Positions 29,265-37,822 of a DNA stretch of 64,000 bases are shown in pieces (the stretch's first letter is position 1; each line of letters opens with the position of its first letter). Below the pieces are notes generated by a model. It had not been told where the DNA came from. It worked only from the letters and a program-made list of their open reading frames with translations, and did not search any database. Origin of the DNA: Neisseria sp. KEM232 (GTDB taxonomy: Bacteria > Pseudomonadota > Gammaproteobacteria > Burkholderiales > Neisseriaceae); contig NZ_CP022527.1 in assembly GCF_002237445.1 (NCBI RefSeq), positions 744,001 to 808,000 of the forward strand, in the 5' to 3' direction. The translations under genes were made by a program, and so were the position numbers.

Positions 29265-29315
29265 AATTTTTGTTCGGGCATTTTTACTTTATTGAAATCG
29301 GGTTTCAGACGACCT
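29254..29315. repeat. Second inverted pair of AGGTCGTCTGAA, right flank of EamA gene
   Basis: AGGTCGTCTGAA (29254-29265) contains the EamA stop codon; TTCAGACGACCT (29304-29315) is its partner. Together with 28303-28342 it brackets the transporter gene in a foreign uptake dialect. Confidence 0.75.
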
Positions 29316-29334
29316 TTTATTTATAATAGGTAAG

Positions 29335-29447
29335 CCGTAGTTTGTCGGGCATTTATGCCCGACAAACTACGGCAAATTTGAAAAATGTCGGGCATAAATG
29401 TCCGACCTACTACTGAAAAGAGATTTTCAGACGGCCTTCAGCCTTAA
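29335..29447. repeat. GTCGGGCATTTATGCCCGAC palindromic repeat, copy 1
   Basis: A long palindrome (29335-29372, arms CCGTAGTTTGTCGGGCAT) is followed by a second GTCGGGCATAAATGTCCGAC unit and the segment CTACTACTGAAAAGAGATT, then an AG-DUS. A near copy of the latter part lies at 30010-30105, before the paralogous lipoprotein gene. Confidence 0.65.
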
Positions 29448-29490
29448 AGCAGCCTGAAAACATCCACCAACCCCATACAAGGAAACCAAT

Positions 29491-29961
29491 ATGAAACTTC
29501 CCACCCGCGCCGCCCTGATCGGCAGCCTCTGCCTGCTGGCCGCCTGCGCCGCCAAACCCATTGAAGTCAGCATGCAGGCCGCGCGCAACGCCGACTACGG
29601 TCGTTACCCCAAAGACTACCAACAGCACATCCGCAGCTATCTGGACGAAAACCTGCGCGATGCGGGCAGCGCGAAAATCCGCATCACCACCCCGCCGCGC
29701 AAAGTGCTCCGCCTCAGTAACCAGGGCGTGCAAGGCAGCGGCCGCGCCGGCTGGGACGCCTTCTACCTGGCCTGCGCCGACGTCAACGCCAAAAACGCCT
29801 ACGGCGGCTACACCGGCTGGCAGACCAAAATGTTCCGGTTCAAAAACAACACAATAGAAGGCAATCCCACAGGCGCTTACGCCGCCTGCACCAGCAAAGA
29901 CGAAATCTACATCGACACCACCCTCATCTTCGGCGGCGACCAAGTAAATATCGTCCCCTAA
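29491..29961 (+). CDS. Lipoprotein of unknown function (tandem copy 1)
   Basis: The 156-residue product has a lipoprotein signal peptide with the lipobox LAAC at about residues 16-19. I do not recognise a domain. The conserved core shared with the next gene is SADYG-YPKDYxxxIRxxL, a segment KNAYGGYTGWQT, and a C-terminal tail with a conserved Cys and DxYID. The intact sequence suggests a small periplasmic or outer-membrane lipoprotein. The gene and its upstream 100 bases are duplicated immediately downstream. Confidence 0.7.
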   Translation: MKLPTRAALIGSLCLLAACAAKPIEVSMQAARNADYGRYPKDYQQHIRSYLDENLRDAGSAKIRITTPPRKVLRLSNQGVQGSGRAGWDAFYLACADVNAKNAYGGYTGWQTKMFRFKNNTIEGNPTGAYAACTSKDEIYIDTTLIFGGDQVNIVP

Positions 29962-29979
29962 GCGGAAACCCGCAGCAGC

Positions 29980-30008
29980 AGGGTGTGTTGACATTCAACT
30001 TTTAAAGT
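29980..30008. mobile_element. Solo end of the MITE-like family
   Basis: AGGGTGTGTTGACATTCA and the following CTTTTAAAGT match, with few changes, the reverse complement of the right end of the element at 10829-10993 (AGGGCGTGTTGACATTCAGC then TTTTGAAGT). No second inverted end is visible nearby, so this is a truncated or decayed copy lying between the two tandem lipoprotein genes. Confidence 0.45.
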
Positions 30009-30009
30009 A

Positions 30010-30105
30010 AGGTAGGTCGGGCATTTATGCCCGACATTTGTCAAATCTGCCGCTGTTTGTCGGGCATCAATGCCCGACCTACTACTGAAAAGAGATTTTC
30101 AGACG
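30010..30105. repeat. GTCGGGCATTTATGCCCGAC palindromic repeat, copy 2
   Basis: GGTAGGTCGGGCATTTATGCC and a second GTCGGGCATCAATGCCCGACC unit, ending in the same CTACTACTGAAAAGAGATT as copy 1. The adjoining uptake sequence is mutated (TTCAGACGAACT). Confidence 0.6.
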
Positions 30106-30162
30106 AACTTCAGCCTTAAAGCAGCCTGAAAACATCTACCAACCCCATACAAGGAAACCAAT

Positions 30163-30632
30163 ATGAAACTCCCCACCCGCGCCGCCCTGCTCGCAGCCTG
30201 TCCCTGCTCTTGGCTGCCTGCGCCAGCCCGATGGTCGATATCAGCATGCAAAGCATCCGCAGCGCCGACTACGGCATTTATCCGAAAGACTACCGTCAGC
30301 GTATCCGGCAACATCTGAACAAAACCCTGCTCGATGCCGGCAGCGCGCGGGTCAATATCACCATGCCGCCGAAAAAAGTATTTGAAATTACGAGGGATTT
30401 GAATCCACGACGGGGCGATTATCTGGAAACCCGCCCCTATTATCTCGTTTGCATTGAAATCAATGCCAAAAACGCTTACGGCGGCTACACCGGTTGGCAG
30501 ACGCAAACTTACGAGTTTGAAAACGGCCGGATGAAATCCGACGCCGTCGTGTCAACCCGCGTATGTGACAGCAAAGACGATCCCTATATCGATAACCGCG
30601 ACCCTTATGAGCGGATGAATATTCTTCCGTAG
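30163..30632 (+). pseudogene. Lipoprotein paralogue (tandem copy 2) with frameshifted signal peptide
   Basis: The ATG at 30163 starts the same MKLPTRAALL as copy 1, but the frame breaks near 30193: copy 1 has a GGCAGC here and this copy has GCAGC, one G fewer. Restoring it gives LLGSLSLLLAACASP, a normal lipobox, in frame with the rest. Downstream the frame is fully open to 30632 and keeps the core motifs YPKDYRQRIRQHL and KNAYGGYTGWQT. An internal TTG at 30210 could start a truncated, non-exported form. Unless the base is a sequencing error, the secreted product is lost. Confidence 0.7.
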
Positions 30633-30944
30633 GATTTGTCGGCCGGAAAAGCAGCCTGAAAAACCGATAGGCCGTCTGAAACCCGCAAACCGTGTTTTCA
30701 GACGGCCTTTTGCCGATGCGGATGGCCGCAGCTTCACATTCGTCAACACTATTCACGCGTTTGTGCCCGCAGGGATACAAGCGAAAGCGGTTTCAAAGCC
30801 CGTCCAAACGCAAATCCGCCAAATCCCTGTTTGGGCGGCGGGGGTAAAACTGCTATCATCCGCCCTGTTTTCCTATTCGCCGGAACAGCGCTTTCAGACG
30901 GCCTCCATGCCGTCTGAACGTTTTCCGCCAAAGAAAGAACCGCC
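30633..30944. other. Gene-free stretch upstream of ltgA
   Basis: This 312-base gap contains a Kingella-like AAGCAGCCTGAA, an AG-DUS hairpin (30669-30708), a fragment of a dRS3-type element (TGCCCGCAGGGATACAAGCG) and a TATCAT hexamer near 30855 that may belong to the ltgA promoter. No open frame of merit. Confidence 0.5.
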
Positions 30945-32774
30945 ATGAGAAACACCGTCCGCCTCTCCCTTGCCGCCCTGATACTCGCCGCCTGTACGAC
31001 GGAGCAGCCCGTCGAACCCGTCAGGCAGGGAACGGAAGCACAAGCAGGCAACGGCTTCGGTCTGCCCACCGTGCGCAGCGGTGAAAGCCCCGCCAAAACC
31101 CTCGACGACTACGCGCGCTACGAAGGCGTGATGCGCGCCGCCAAAGCGGGCGACGACATCCAGCCCGCCCAATTCCTTGCCGGGCAGAGCGCCAGCGCGA
31201 TGGGCGAAAACGTCCGCAACGAATGGCTCAAAAGCCTGGCGCGGCGCGGCAGCTGGCAGACCTTCCAAAGCGAATACGCCAAACTCGAACCCGAAGGCCG
31301 CAGCCGCGAAGTGCGCTGCCACGCGGAAAACTTTGCCGACAGCGGCATGGCGGCCGAACTCGTGCGCGAAACCGGCCGCCTGCCGCAGGGCTGCACCGCG
31401 CTGGTGGAAGCGCGGGCGGCACAAGGCCGTCTTAATCCTGCCGACGCATGGCGGCGCGTGCGCGGCCTGATTGCCGCCAACCAAACCACCGACGCGGCCA
31501 ACCTCGCCGCAGCCCTCGGCAGCCCCTTGGGCAGCAGCGGACAAGGGGCGCAGGAAAACCTGTTGCGCGACATCATCGGCGCGGCGGCGCAGAAAGCGCC
31601 CGCGGCGGCGGCAGGCCGTCTGAACGCGCTCGAAGGCAGCCTCACGCGCGAACAGGCAGGCTTTGCCTGGGGCGTGCTCGGCCTGCGTCAGGCCAAAAAC
31701 CAAAACTTCGCCGGCGCCCTCGCCTACTACGCCCGTTCCGAGCGCAAACAGCTCACCGACGAACAGCTCGAATGGTATGCCCGCTCGGCCTTGCGCGTGC
31801 AGGACTGGCCGCTGCTGGCCTCCGTGATCGGAGACATGCCGGAAAAACTGCGGCAAGACCCCGCCTGGCTCTACTGGCTCGGCCGCAGCCTGGCCGCGCA
31901 GGGAAACCGCAGCGAAGCGCAAAACCTTTACCGCCGCGCCGCCGAAAGCGGCCGCAATTTCTACGCCCTCTTGGCTGCCGAAGAAACCGGCGGCCGCGTC
32001 AACACCCGCAACACCGCCGCCGCCACGCCGGCACGCGATTTACAGACGCTGGCGCGTGACGGTGCCATCGCCCGCGCACTCACCCTGTTCCAGGCATCGG
32101 GCGGCAACATTGCCATGCGCCGCGCCGCGCAGGCCGAATGGCGCTACGCCACCCGCGCCTTCAACGACGGCGCCAAGCTCGCCGCCGCGCGGCTGGCCGC
32201 CGACCACGGCTTTTACGAAATGTCCATCCACTCGGCCGACAACGCCTCCGGCAAACTCGACTACACCTTGCGCTACCCCGCCCCCTTCCGCGACACCGCC
32301 ACCCGCTACGCCGCCGAAGCGGGCGTCGACCCGGCCTGGGTCTATGGCCTGATCCGTCAGGAAAGCCGCTTTATGATCGGGGCGCAATCGGGCGTCGGCG
32401 CACAGGGGCTGATGCAGGTGATGCCCGCCACCGCCCGTGAAATCGCCCGCAAAACGGGAATGTCCGACAGCGAGCTCTACACCACCGACGGCAACATCCG
32501 CATGGGCACATGGTATTTGGGCGACGCCAAACGCCGCCTGCAAAACAACGAAGTGATGGCCACCGCAGGCTACAACGCCGGCCCCGGTCGCGCCCGCCAA
32601 TGGCAGGCCGCTTTACCGCTGGAAGGCGCAATCTACGCTGAAACCATCCCCTTCGACGAAACGCGCGACTACGTCAAAAAAGTGATGGCCAACGCCACCT
32701 ACTACGCCTCGCTGTTCAACGAGCCGCAAACCTCGCTCAAACGCCGCATGGGCGTTGTGCCGGGAAAAATGTAA
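30945..32774 (+). CDS. ltgA: Lytic murein transglycosylase (lipoprotein, Slt70-like)
   Basis: LtgA cleaves the glycan backbone of peptidoglycan, forming 1,6-anhydromuramyl products; in Neisseria these feed recycling and release of cytotoxic fragments. The 609-residue protein has a lipobox (LAACTT, Cys at about 17), an alpha-helical superhelical U/L region, and a C-terminal goose-lysozyme-like SLT domain. The catalytic Glu is in LIRQESRF (about residue 472), followed by GAQGLMQVMPAT and AGYNAGPGRARQW. It stands alone; gatB follows 73 bases later. Confidence 0.93.
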   Translation: MRNTVRLSLAALILAACTTEQPVEPVRQGTEAQAGNGFGLPTVRSGESPAKTLDDYARYEGVMRAAKAGDDIQPAQFLAGQSASAMGENVRNEWLKSLARRGSWQTFQSEYAKLEPEGRSREVRCHAENFADSGMAAELVRETGRLPQGCTALVEARAAQGRLNPADAWRRVRGLIAANQTTDAANLAAALGSPLGSSGQGAQENLLRDIIGAAAQKAPAAAAGRLNALEGSLTREQAGFAWGVLGLRQAKNQNFAGALAYYARSERKQLTDEQLEWYARSALRVQDWPLLASVIGDMPEKLRQDPAWLYWLGRSLAAQGNRSEAQNLYRRAAESGRNFYALLAAEETGGRVNTRNTAAATPARDLQTLARDGAIARALTLFQASGGNIAMRRAAQAEWRYATRAFNDGAKLAAARLAADHGFYEMSIHSADNASGKLDYTLRYPAPFRDTATRYAAEAGVDPAWVYGLIRQESRFMIGAQSGVGAQGLMQVMPATAREIARKTGMSDSELYTTDGNIRMGTWYLGDAKRRLQNNEVMATAGYNAGPGRARQWQAALPLEGAIYAETIPFDETRDYVKKVMANATYYASLFNEPQTSLKRRMGVVPGKM

Positions 32775-32847
32775 GGGCGGCGCGAAACCGTCCGTTTCAA
32801 CAAGCAACCGTCAAAAACCAACCATCTGAATCCGAGAAAGACCATCT

Positions 32848-34278
32848 ATGACCTGGGAAACCGTAATCGGCTTGGAAATCCACGTCCAGCTCAATACACA
32901 ATCCAAAATTTTCAGCGGCGCGAGCACCGCCTTCGGCGCCGAGCCCAACGCACACGCCAGCGTGGTGGAATGCGCGCTGCCGGGCACGCTGCCGGTGATG
33001 AACCGCGAAGTGGTGGAAAAAGCGATTAAGCTCGGCTTGGCACTGAATGCCAAAATCAACCAGAAAAACGTGTTCGACCGCAAAAACTATTTCTATCCCG
33101 ATCTGCCCAAAGGCTACCAAATCAGCCAGTTGGACTTGCCGATTGTCGAACACGGCAAGCTGGAAATCGTCGTGGGCGACGAAGTGAAAACCATCAACGT
33201 AACCCGCGCCCACATGGAAGAAGACGCGGGCAAATCGGTGCACGAAGGCTTGAACGGTGCCACCGGCATCGACCTGAACCGCGCCGGTACGCCGCTGTTG
33301 GAAGTGGTGTCCGAACCCGAAATGCGCTCCGCTGCTGAAGCCGTGGCCTACGCCAAAGCCTTGCACGGCCTGGTTACTTGGCTGGATATTTGCGACGGCA
33401 ATATGGCCGAGGGCTCGTTCCGCGTCGATGCCAACGTGTCCGTGCGCCCCAAAGGGCAGGCGGAATTTGGTACGCGCCGCGAGATTAAGAATTTGAATTC
33501 ATTCCGCTTTTTGGAGCAGGCGATTAACTACGAAGTAGAAGCGCAAATCGAGATTTTGGAAGACGGCGGCAAGGTGCAGCAGGCAACCATGCTGTTTGAC
33601 CCCGAAAAAGGCGAAACCCGCGTGATGCGCCTGAAAGAAGACGCGCACGACTACCGCTATTTCCCCGACCCCGACCTGCTGCCCGTGATCATTTCAGACG
33701 GCCAAATGGACAAAGCCCGCGCCGCCATGCCCGAGCTGCCCAAAGAAATGGCGGCACGTTTTGTAAACGAGTTCGGCGTAAGCGAATACGACGCGCGCCT
33801 GCTTACCGCCAGCCGCGTTCAGGCTGCCTATTTCAGCGAAGCCGCCCAAGCAGGCGGGCAGGGCAAGCTGGTTGCCAACTGGATGAACGGCGAATTGGCG
33901 GCAACGCTGAACCGCGAAGGCTTGGAGCTGGAGCAAAGCCCGATTACGGCGGCGCGCCTTGCCGCGCTGGTGGGCAAAATCGCCGACGGCACATTGAGCA
34001 GCAAGCTGGCGAAAAAAGCTTTCGAAGCGATGTGGGCAGAACCCGAAGCCACAATCGAACAAATCATTGAGAAACATGGTTTGGTGCAAATCACCGACAC
34101 CGGCGCGATTGAAGCGATGGTGGACGAAGTGCTCGCCAACAACGCCAAAGCCGTCGAGCAGTTTAAAGCGGGCAACGAAAAAGCGCTAAACGCGATTGTC
34201 GGGCAGGTGATGAAAGCCAGCAAAGGCAAGGCGAATCCCGCGCAGGTGCAGGAGGTGGTGAAAGCGAAATTGGGCTGA
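32848..34278 (+). CDS. gatB: Asp/Glu-tRNA(Asn/Gln) amidotransferase subunit B
   Basis: GatB is the tRNA-binding and kinase subunit of GatCAB, which amidates mischarged Asp-tRNA-Asn or Glu-tRNA-Gln. The 476-residue protein starts WETVIGLEIHVQLNTQSKIF and shows YFYPDLPKGYQISQ, HMEEDAGKS and DLNRAGTPLLEVVSEP, then the C-terminal YqeY-like helical domain. GatA and GatC are not in the window, so the subunit genes are unlinked here. The gene is followed by several Kingella-type uptake sequences. Confidence 0.97.
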   Translation: MTWETVIGLEIHVQLNTQSKIFSGASTAFGAEPNAHASVVECALPGTLPVMNREVVEKAIKLGLALNAKINQKNVFDRKNYFYPDLPKGYQISQLDLPIVEHGKLEIVVGDEVKTINVTRAHMEEDAGKSVHEGLNGATGIDLNRAGTPLLEVVSEPEMRSAAEAVAYAKALHGLVTWLDICDGNMAEGSFRVDANVSVRPKGQAEFGTRREIKNLNSFRFLEQAINYEVEAQIEILEDGGKVQQATMLFDPEKGETRVMRLKEDAHDYRYFPDPDLLPVIISDGQMDKARAAMPELPKEMAARFVNEFGVSEYDARLLTASRVQAAYFSEAAQAGGQGKLVANWMNGELAATLNREGLELEQSPITAARLAALVGKIADGTLSSKLAKKAFEAMWAEPEATIEQIIEKHGLVQITDTGAIEAMVDEVLANNAKAVEQFKAGNEKALNAIVGQVMKASKGKANPAQVQEVVKAKLG

Positions 34279-34284
34279 TGCAGC

Positions 34285-34381
34285 CTGAAAGCCCAAAGGC
34301 AGCCTGAAACCGTTTTCAGGCTGCCTTTGGTACAAGTCTGAAACGTGCTGACTGTTTTGCCGATAATTTTTCAGGCTGCCT
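34285..34381. repeat. Cluster of AGGCAGCCTGAA (Kingella-type) uptake sequences
   Basis: GCAGCCTGAA near 34281, AGGCAGCCTGAA near 34301, its complement TTCAGGCTGCCT near 34314, and another TTCAGGCTGCCT near 34368. The inner pair forms the gatB terminator hairpin. The dialect differs from the AG-DUS of the genome. Confidence 0.65.
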
Positions 34382-34507
34382 GATATAGCGAGTCAAGATG
34401 AAAAGATACAAAACAGCAAACCGCAGACAATACACACGCACGAAAAGACGCAGCAACGCCGCAGATTTTGTGTTGGCTCTATAATTTTAAGAACCGTGGA
34501 TTAAATT

Positions 34508-35179
34508 ATGAATGTAAACAAAGATTTTTTTCTTGCAAAAGACGGCCATCCGAGCCTGAAGCAGTTTTATTTTATTGGAGCGCCATTTGAAAAAGCATTG
34601 GAACTCTATTTAAAAAGATTAATGGATTTAAGCGACTTTTATCAGAATTTAAAACCGAAACTATCGTATTTGGATGAGGGATATACCCTCAGTCAGAAAT
34701 TGGATTTCTTGAATCCGCTTGAGATTACCGGATCATCCAAATATTTATTATTGGAAACACAGTCTGATTGGTCATTGCTAATAGGTAATAACCGGAACGG
34801 CACAGACTTTTCAAGTGTGCCGTATCTAGCCTTGCTGTGGAAAATCCAATTATTGACTATGTACTTACGCCCCTATTTTGGCAAAGACGAATTCGGTGCG
34901 GTCTCATTTACCCTGTATGAGGGCAGCAAACAGGTTTCCCGTCATGACTGCGAAACCAGAAATGTTATGCTGCATAAAGAAACCAGTCGTGTCGAGTTTA
35001 TGGAATATGGCACGCCGCTGCCGTTTGAACAAACAGAAAAATACACCGAAAGATTCAAAAAGAACAGGCTAACTGTGGAGATGGTCGAAGAATATTGCAA
35101 ACATTTAGGCATTTCATTATTTGATTTGGACTTCTACCAGTCTAAAGCTGCCCTAATTGAGATATTGAGAAACAAATAA
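34508..35179 (+). CDS. AT-rich orphan protein of unknown function
   Basis: I do not recognise this 223-residue cytoplasmic protein. It has no signal peptide or membrane segment. The central part WSLLIGNNRNGTDFSSVPYLALLW resembles the W...NGxDxxSxxxxLA pattern of several immunity proteins that neutralise polymorphic toxins, but this is an impression rather than a domain match. The gene is clearly AT-richer than its neighbours and uses TTA, ATT and AAA codons. Kingella-type uptake sequences flank it on both sides (34.30 and 35.2 kb). It looks laterally acquired. Confidence 0.6.
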   Translation: MNVNKDFFLAKDGHPSLKQFYFIGAPFEKALELYLKRLMDLSDFYQNLKPKLSYLDEGYTLSQKLDFLNPLEITGSSKYLLLETQSDWSLLIGNNRNGTDFSSVPYLALLWKIQLLTMYLRPYFGKDEFGAVSFTLYEGSKQVSRHDCETRNVMLHKETSRVEFMEYGTPLPFEQTEKYTERFKKNRLTVEMVEEYCKHLGISLFDLDFYQSKAALIEILRNK

Positions 35180-35204
35180 CTTTCGTCTTTTTAAAAAAGC
35201 AACC

Positions 35205-35240
35205 TGAAAGCTGTTTCTAGCGTTTTCAGGCTGCCTTTGC
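35205..35240. terminator. Imperfect Kingella-dialect hairpin after the orphan gene
   Basis: AAGCAACCTGAAA faces TTTTCAGGCTGCCTTT (to about 35239) around GCTGTTTCTAGCG. A near copy with the same GCTGTTTCTGCCG spacer occurs at about 35674-35712. Confidence 0.5.
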
Positions 35241-35257
35241 GACAAAAGGAGACGGCA

Positions 35258-35667
35258 ATGAAAGCAAACCAACCGTCCGATATGTGGAAAACCGCACTGA
35301 AAATCGCCTATCGCCTGTCTGTTTTGCTACCTGTTTCCTGGTTGGCATGGCATGGTGACGCGGCGGCGGCATAACGCTTACCCTGCATGTGCCGCTGGCG
35401 ATAGCGGTATTTTTGATGCTGCAAAACGCGTTTGTCATACCCTTATCCACGATTGATTCGCAGCGGCATGATGCCGAGCCGCGCCATTTTTCGTCCATGC
35501 CATTGGTGGGCGAAATCATGGTTTATCTTTTCAAAATGGCGATGGCGCAAGCGCAAAAATGGCAGCCAAACCATGATTGGCTAGACGTGTAGGCTTGGGT
35601 CTTGCTGCCCTTGGCGCTTGCATCTTGGCTGCTTGCGCCGCGGCTGTGGCATCGCTTGGCGAAATGA
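35258..35667 (+). pseudogene. Decayed small membrane protein gene
   Basis: The ATG at 35258 gives MKANQPSDMWKTALKIAYRL and then stops after 38 codons in a GCG-repeat. In another frame the sequence continues as GITLTLHVPLAIAVFLMLQNAF, then SMPLVGEIMVYLFKMAMAQ, and stops at TAG (about 35592). Still further an open segment reads AWVLLPLALASWLLAPRLW. Read together these outline a small inner-membrane protein of about 135 residues with three hydrophobic segments, broken by one frameshift and one stop. Family unknown. Kingella-type uptake pairs flank it. Confidence 0.5.
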
Positions 35668-35854
35668 TTTTTCAGGCAGCCTGAAAGCTGTTTCTGCCGT
35701 TTTCAGGCTGCCTTTGCCGCCCTGTCTGATGCTTACCGATAATACGAAAATCCCATATTTTTCTCTCTTTATCAAGCATATTGTCCGGCCTGCTGCTGTT
35801 TTGCCAAAGGCCGTCTGAATCCTTTCAGACGGCCTCTTTAACGGAAACCCCGCC

Positions 35855-36709
35855 ATGCCTCCGATGCACAACCGTTTCGACGATTGGCTGACCCGCCGCC
35901 GGCCGCGCCCCGATTTGCGCGGCGGGCGGCGGTTTGCCGTCGAATTTTATTTTTTCGGTTTGAAAGAAGCGCGCGCCTGCCTGTTTGCCGGGCTGTTTTT
36001 CCTCGCCATGTTCGCCGTGCCGCGCGGCGGGCTGTTCGGCGTCGCCCGCTATGACGTGCTGCTGGTGTTCGCGCTGGCGGTTCAGACGGCCATGTTGGCG
36101 CTGAAACTGGAAATGTGGGACGAAGTGAAGGCTGTTACCCTGTTTCATATCGTCGGCTTTGTGCTCGAACTCTTCAAAACCTCGTCGGCCGTCGGCTCGT
36201 GGAGCTATCCCGATCCCGCGTTGAGCAAAATCGGCGGTGTGCCGCTGTTTGCCGGATTTATGTATGCGGCGGTTGGCAGCTACATCATTCAGGCGTGGCG
36301 GCTTTTCGATTTGAAAATCGAAAGCCATCCGCCCTATTGGCTGGCGACGCTGTGCTCGCTGCTGATTTACGTCAATTTTTTCAGCCACCACTACATCGGC
36401 GACTACCGCTGGTATCTCGCCGCCTTCGCCCTCGGCCTCTACGCCCGCACCTCGGTGCGCTTCACGCCCTACGATACCCCGCGCAAAATGCCGCTGCTGC
36501 TGGCCTTCGTGCTCATCGGCTTTTTTATTTGGCTGGCGGAAAACATCAGCACCTTCGCCGGCATCTGGCGTTATCCCAACCAAATCGGCGCGTGGTCGGC
36601 CGTGCACATCGGCAAATGGAGCTCGTGGGCGCTCTTGGTGATGATGACTTTCACCATCGTCGCCAATCTGAAACACATCAAGCGCACCATTGCCGTATCG
36701 AAGGATTAG
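35855..36709 (+). CDS. DUF817 family integral membrane protein
   Basis: This 284-residue protein has about seven to eight hydrophobic segments and matches DUF817 (YoaT-like): FYFFGLKEARACLFAGLFF near the start, LELFKTSSAVGSWSYPD in the middle, SHHYIGDYRWYL, and ENISTFAGIWRYPNQ toward the end. The function of the family is unknown. A second ATG three codons in (MHNRF) is an equally possible start. It lies between uptake-sequence terminators and shares no operon. Confidence 0.85.
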   Translation: MPPMHNRFDDWLTRRRPRPDLRGGRRFAVEFYFFGLKEARACLFAGLFFLAMFAVPRGGLFGVARYDVLLVFALAVQTAMLALKLEMWDEVKAVTLFHIVGFVLELFKTSSAVGSWSYPDPALSKIGGVPLFAGFMYAAVGSYIIQAWRLFDLKIESHPPYWLATLCSLLIYVNFFSHHYIGDYRWYLAAFALGLYARTSVRFTPYDTPRKMPLLLAFVLIGFFIWLAENISTFAGIWRYPNQIGAWSAVHIGKWSSWALLVMMTFTIVANLKHIKRTIAVSKD

Positions 36710-36793
36710 GCCGTCTGAAAGGCTGAAAGATACAAAAAGGCCGTCTGAAACCCCGTTTTCGGGCCTTCAGACGGCCTCTGTGTTTCAGACGGC

Positions 36794-37636
36794 CTAATTT
36801 CGGTAATCCAACACAAAGCGCGCCCCTTCATCCTGCGCCAGCAGGCGCGCCAGAGCCGGCAGGTTGTCGCGAAGCTGTGCGGCCAGAAGATAGGGCGGGT
36901 TGATCAGGAACATGCCGCTGCCGTGCATTCCGAAGCCGTCGGCACGCGGCGTGGCGGCGTGCAGCTCGGCCAGCAGGTAATTGTCGGGCGACAGTTTTTT
37001 CAGCTGTTCGGGCAGGCGGCGGCTTTCTTCGCGGCTGAGGCAGGGATACCACAGCAGATAGCAGCCCTGCGCAAAGCGTTTTTGCGCCTCTTTCAGCGTC
37101 TGAACCACGCGCGCGTAGTCCTGTTTTTCTTCGTAGGACGGGTCGATTAACACCACGGCGCGGCGGGTCGGCGGCGGCAGCAGGGCAATCAGCCCTTTGA
37201 AACCGTCTTCCCGTTTGAGGATGCCGCGCCGTTTCAGCCCCGCCTCACGCATATTGTTTTCCAGCAGGGCAAAATCCGCCGGGTGCAGCTCGAAGAGGCG
37301 CAGCTTGTCGTCTGCGCGCGTTTGCGCCTGCGCCAGCCAGGGCGAGCCGCAATAGAGGCTTGCCTGCGGCAGGATGTCTTTCAGACGGCCTCGAAACTGC
37401 GCCAGCGGCTCGGGCAGAGCGTCCGCCGCCATCAGACGGGCAATGCCGTCGCGGTATTCGCCGACCTTCTGCGCCTCGCTACCGCCCAAGTCGTACAAAC
37501 CCGCGCCGCTGTGCGTGTCGACATACCAATAGGGCTTGTCTTTGCGGTTGAAATAATCGAGCACCAGCCAGAGAACGAAATGTTTGAGCACGTCGGCATG
37601 GTTGCCCGCATGGAAGGCATGGCGGTAGCTGAGCAT
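36794..37636 (-). CDS. rlmJ: 23S rRNA (adenine(2030)-N(6))-methyltransferase
   Basis: RlmJ methylates A2030 of 23S rRNA before subunit assembly. The 280-residue protein starts MLSYRHAFHAGNHADVLKH, the family signature, and carries VDTHSGAGLYDL for SAM binding and the catalytic DPSY motif in VLIDPSYEEK (about residues 164-167), the N6-adenine form of the (D/N)PP(Y/F) box. It is a single gene on the minus strand, divergent from alaS. Confidence 0.95.
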   Translation of the reverse strand: MLSYRHAFHAGNHADVLKHFVLWLVLDYFNRKDKPYWYVDTHSGAGLYDLGGSEAQKVGEYRDGIARLMAADALPEPLAQFRGRLKDILPQASLYCGSPWLAQAQTRADDKLRLFELHPADFALLENNMREAGLKRRGILKREDGFKGLIALLPPPTRRAVVLIDPSYEEKQDYARVVQTLKEAQKRFAQGCYLLWYPCLSREESRRLPEQLKKLSPDNYLLAELHAATPRADGFGMHGSGMFLINPPYLLAAQLRDNLPALARLLAQDEGARFVLDYRN

Positions 37637-37822
37637 AGTAGGGAGGCCGTCTGAAAAAGAAAGGGGCGGATTTTACGGCAAGGGCGGCAAAAAGATAAGG
37701 CGGATAATAGGCTTGCCGCCGTTTCTGCTATAAAATACGCGCCTTTGATTTATTGATTTTTTCCTGTGCTTTTCAGACGGCCTAAGGCCGTCTGAAAGCC
37801 GTTTGACGAGACAAAACACACT

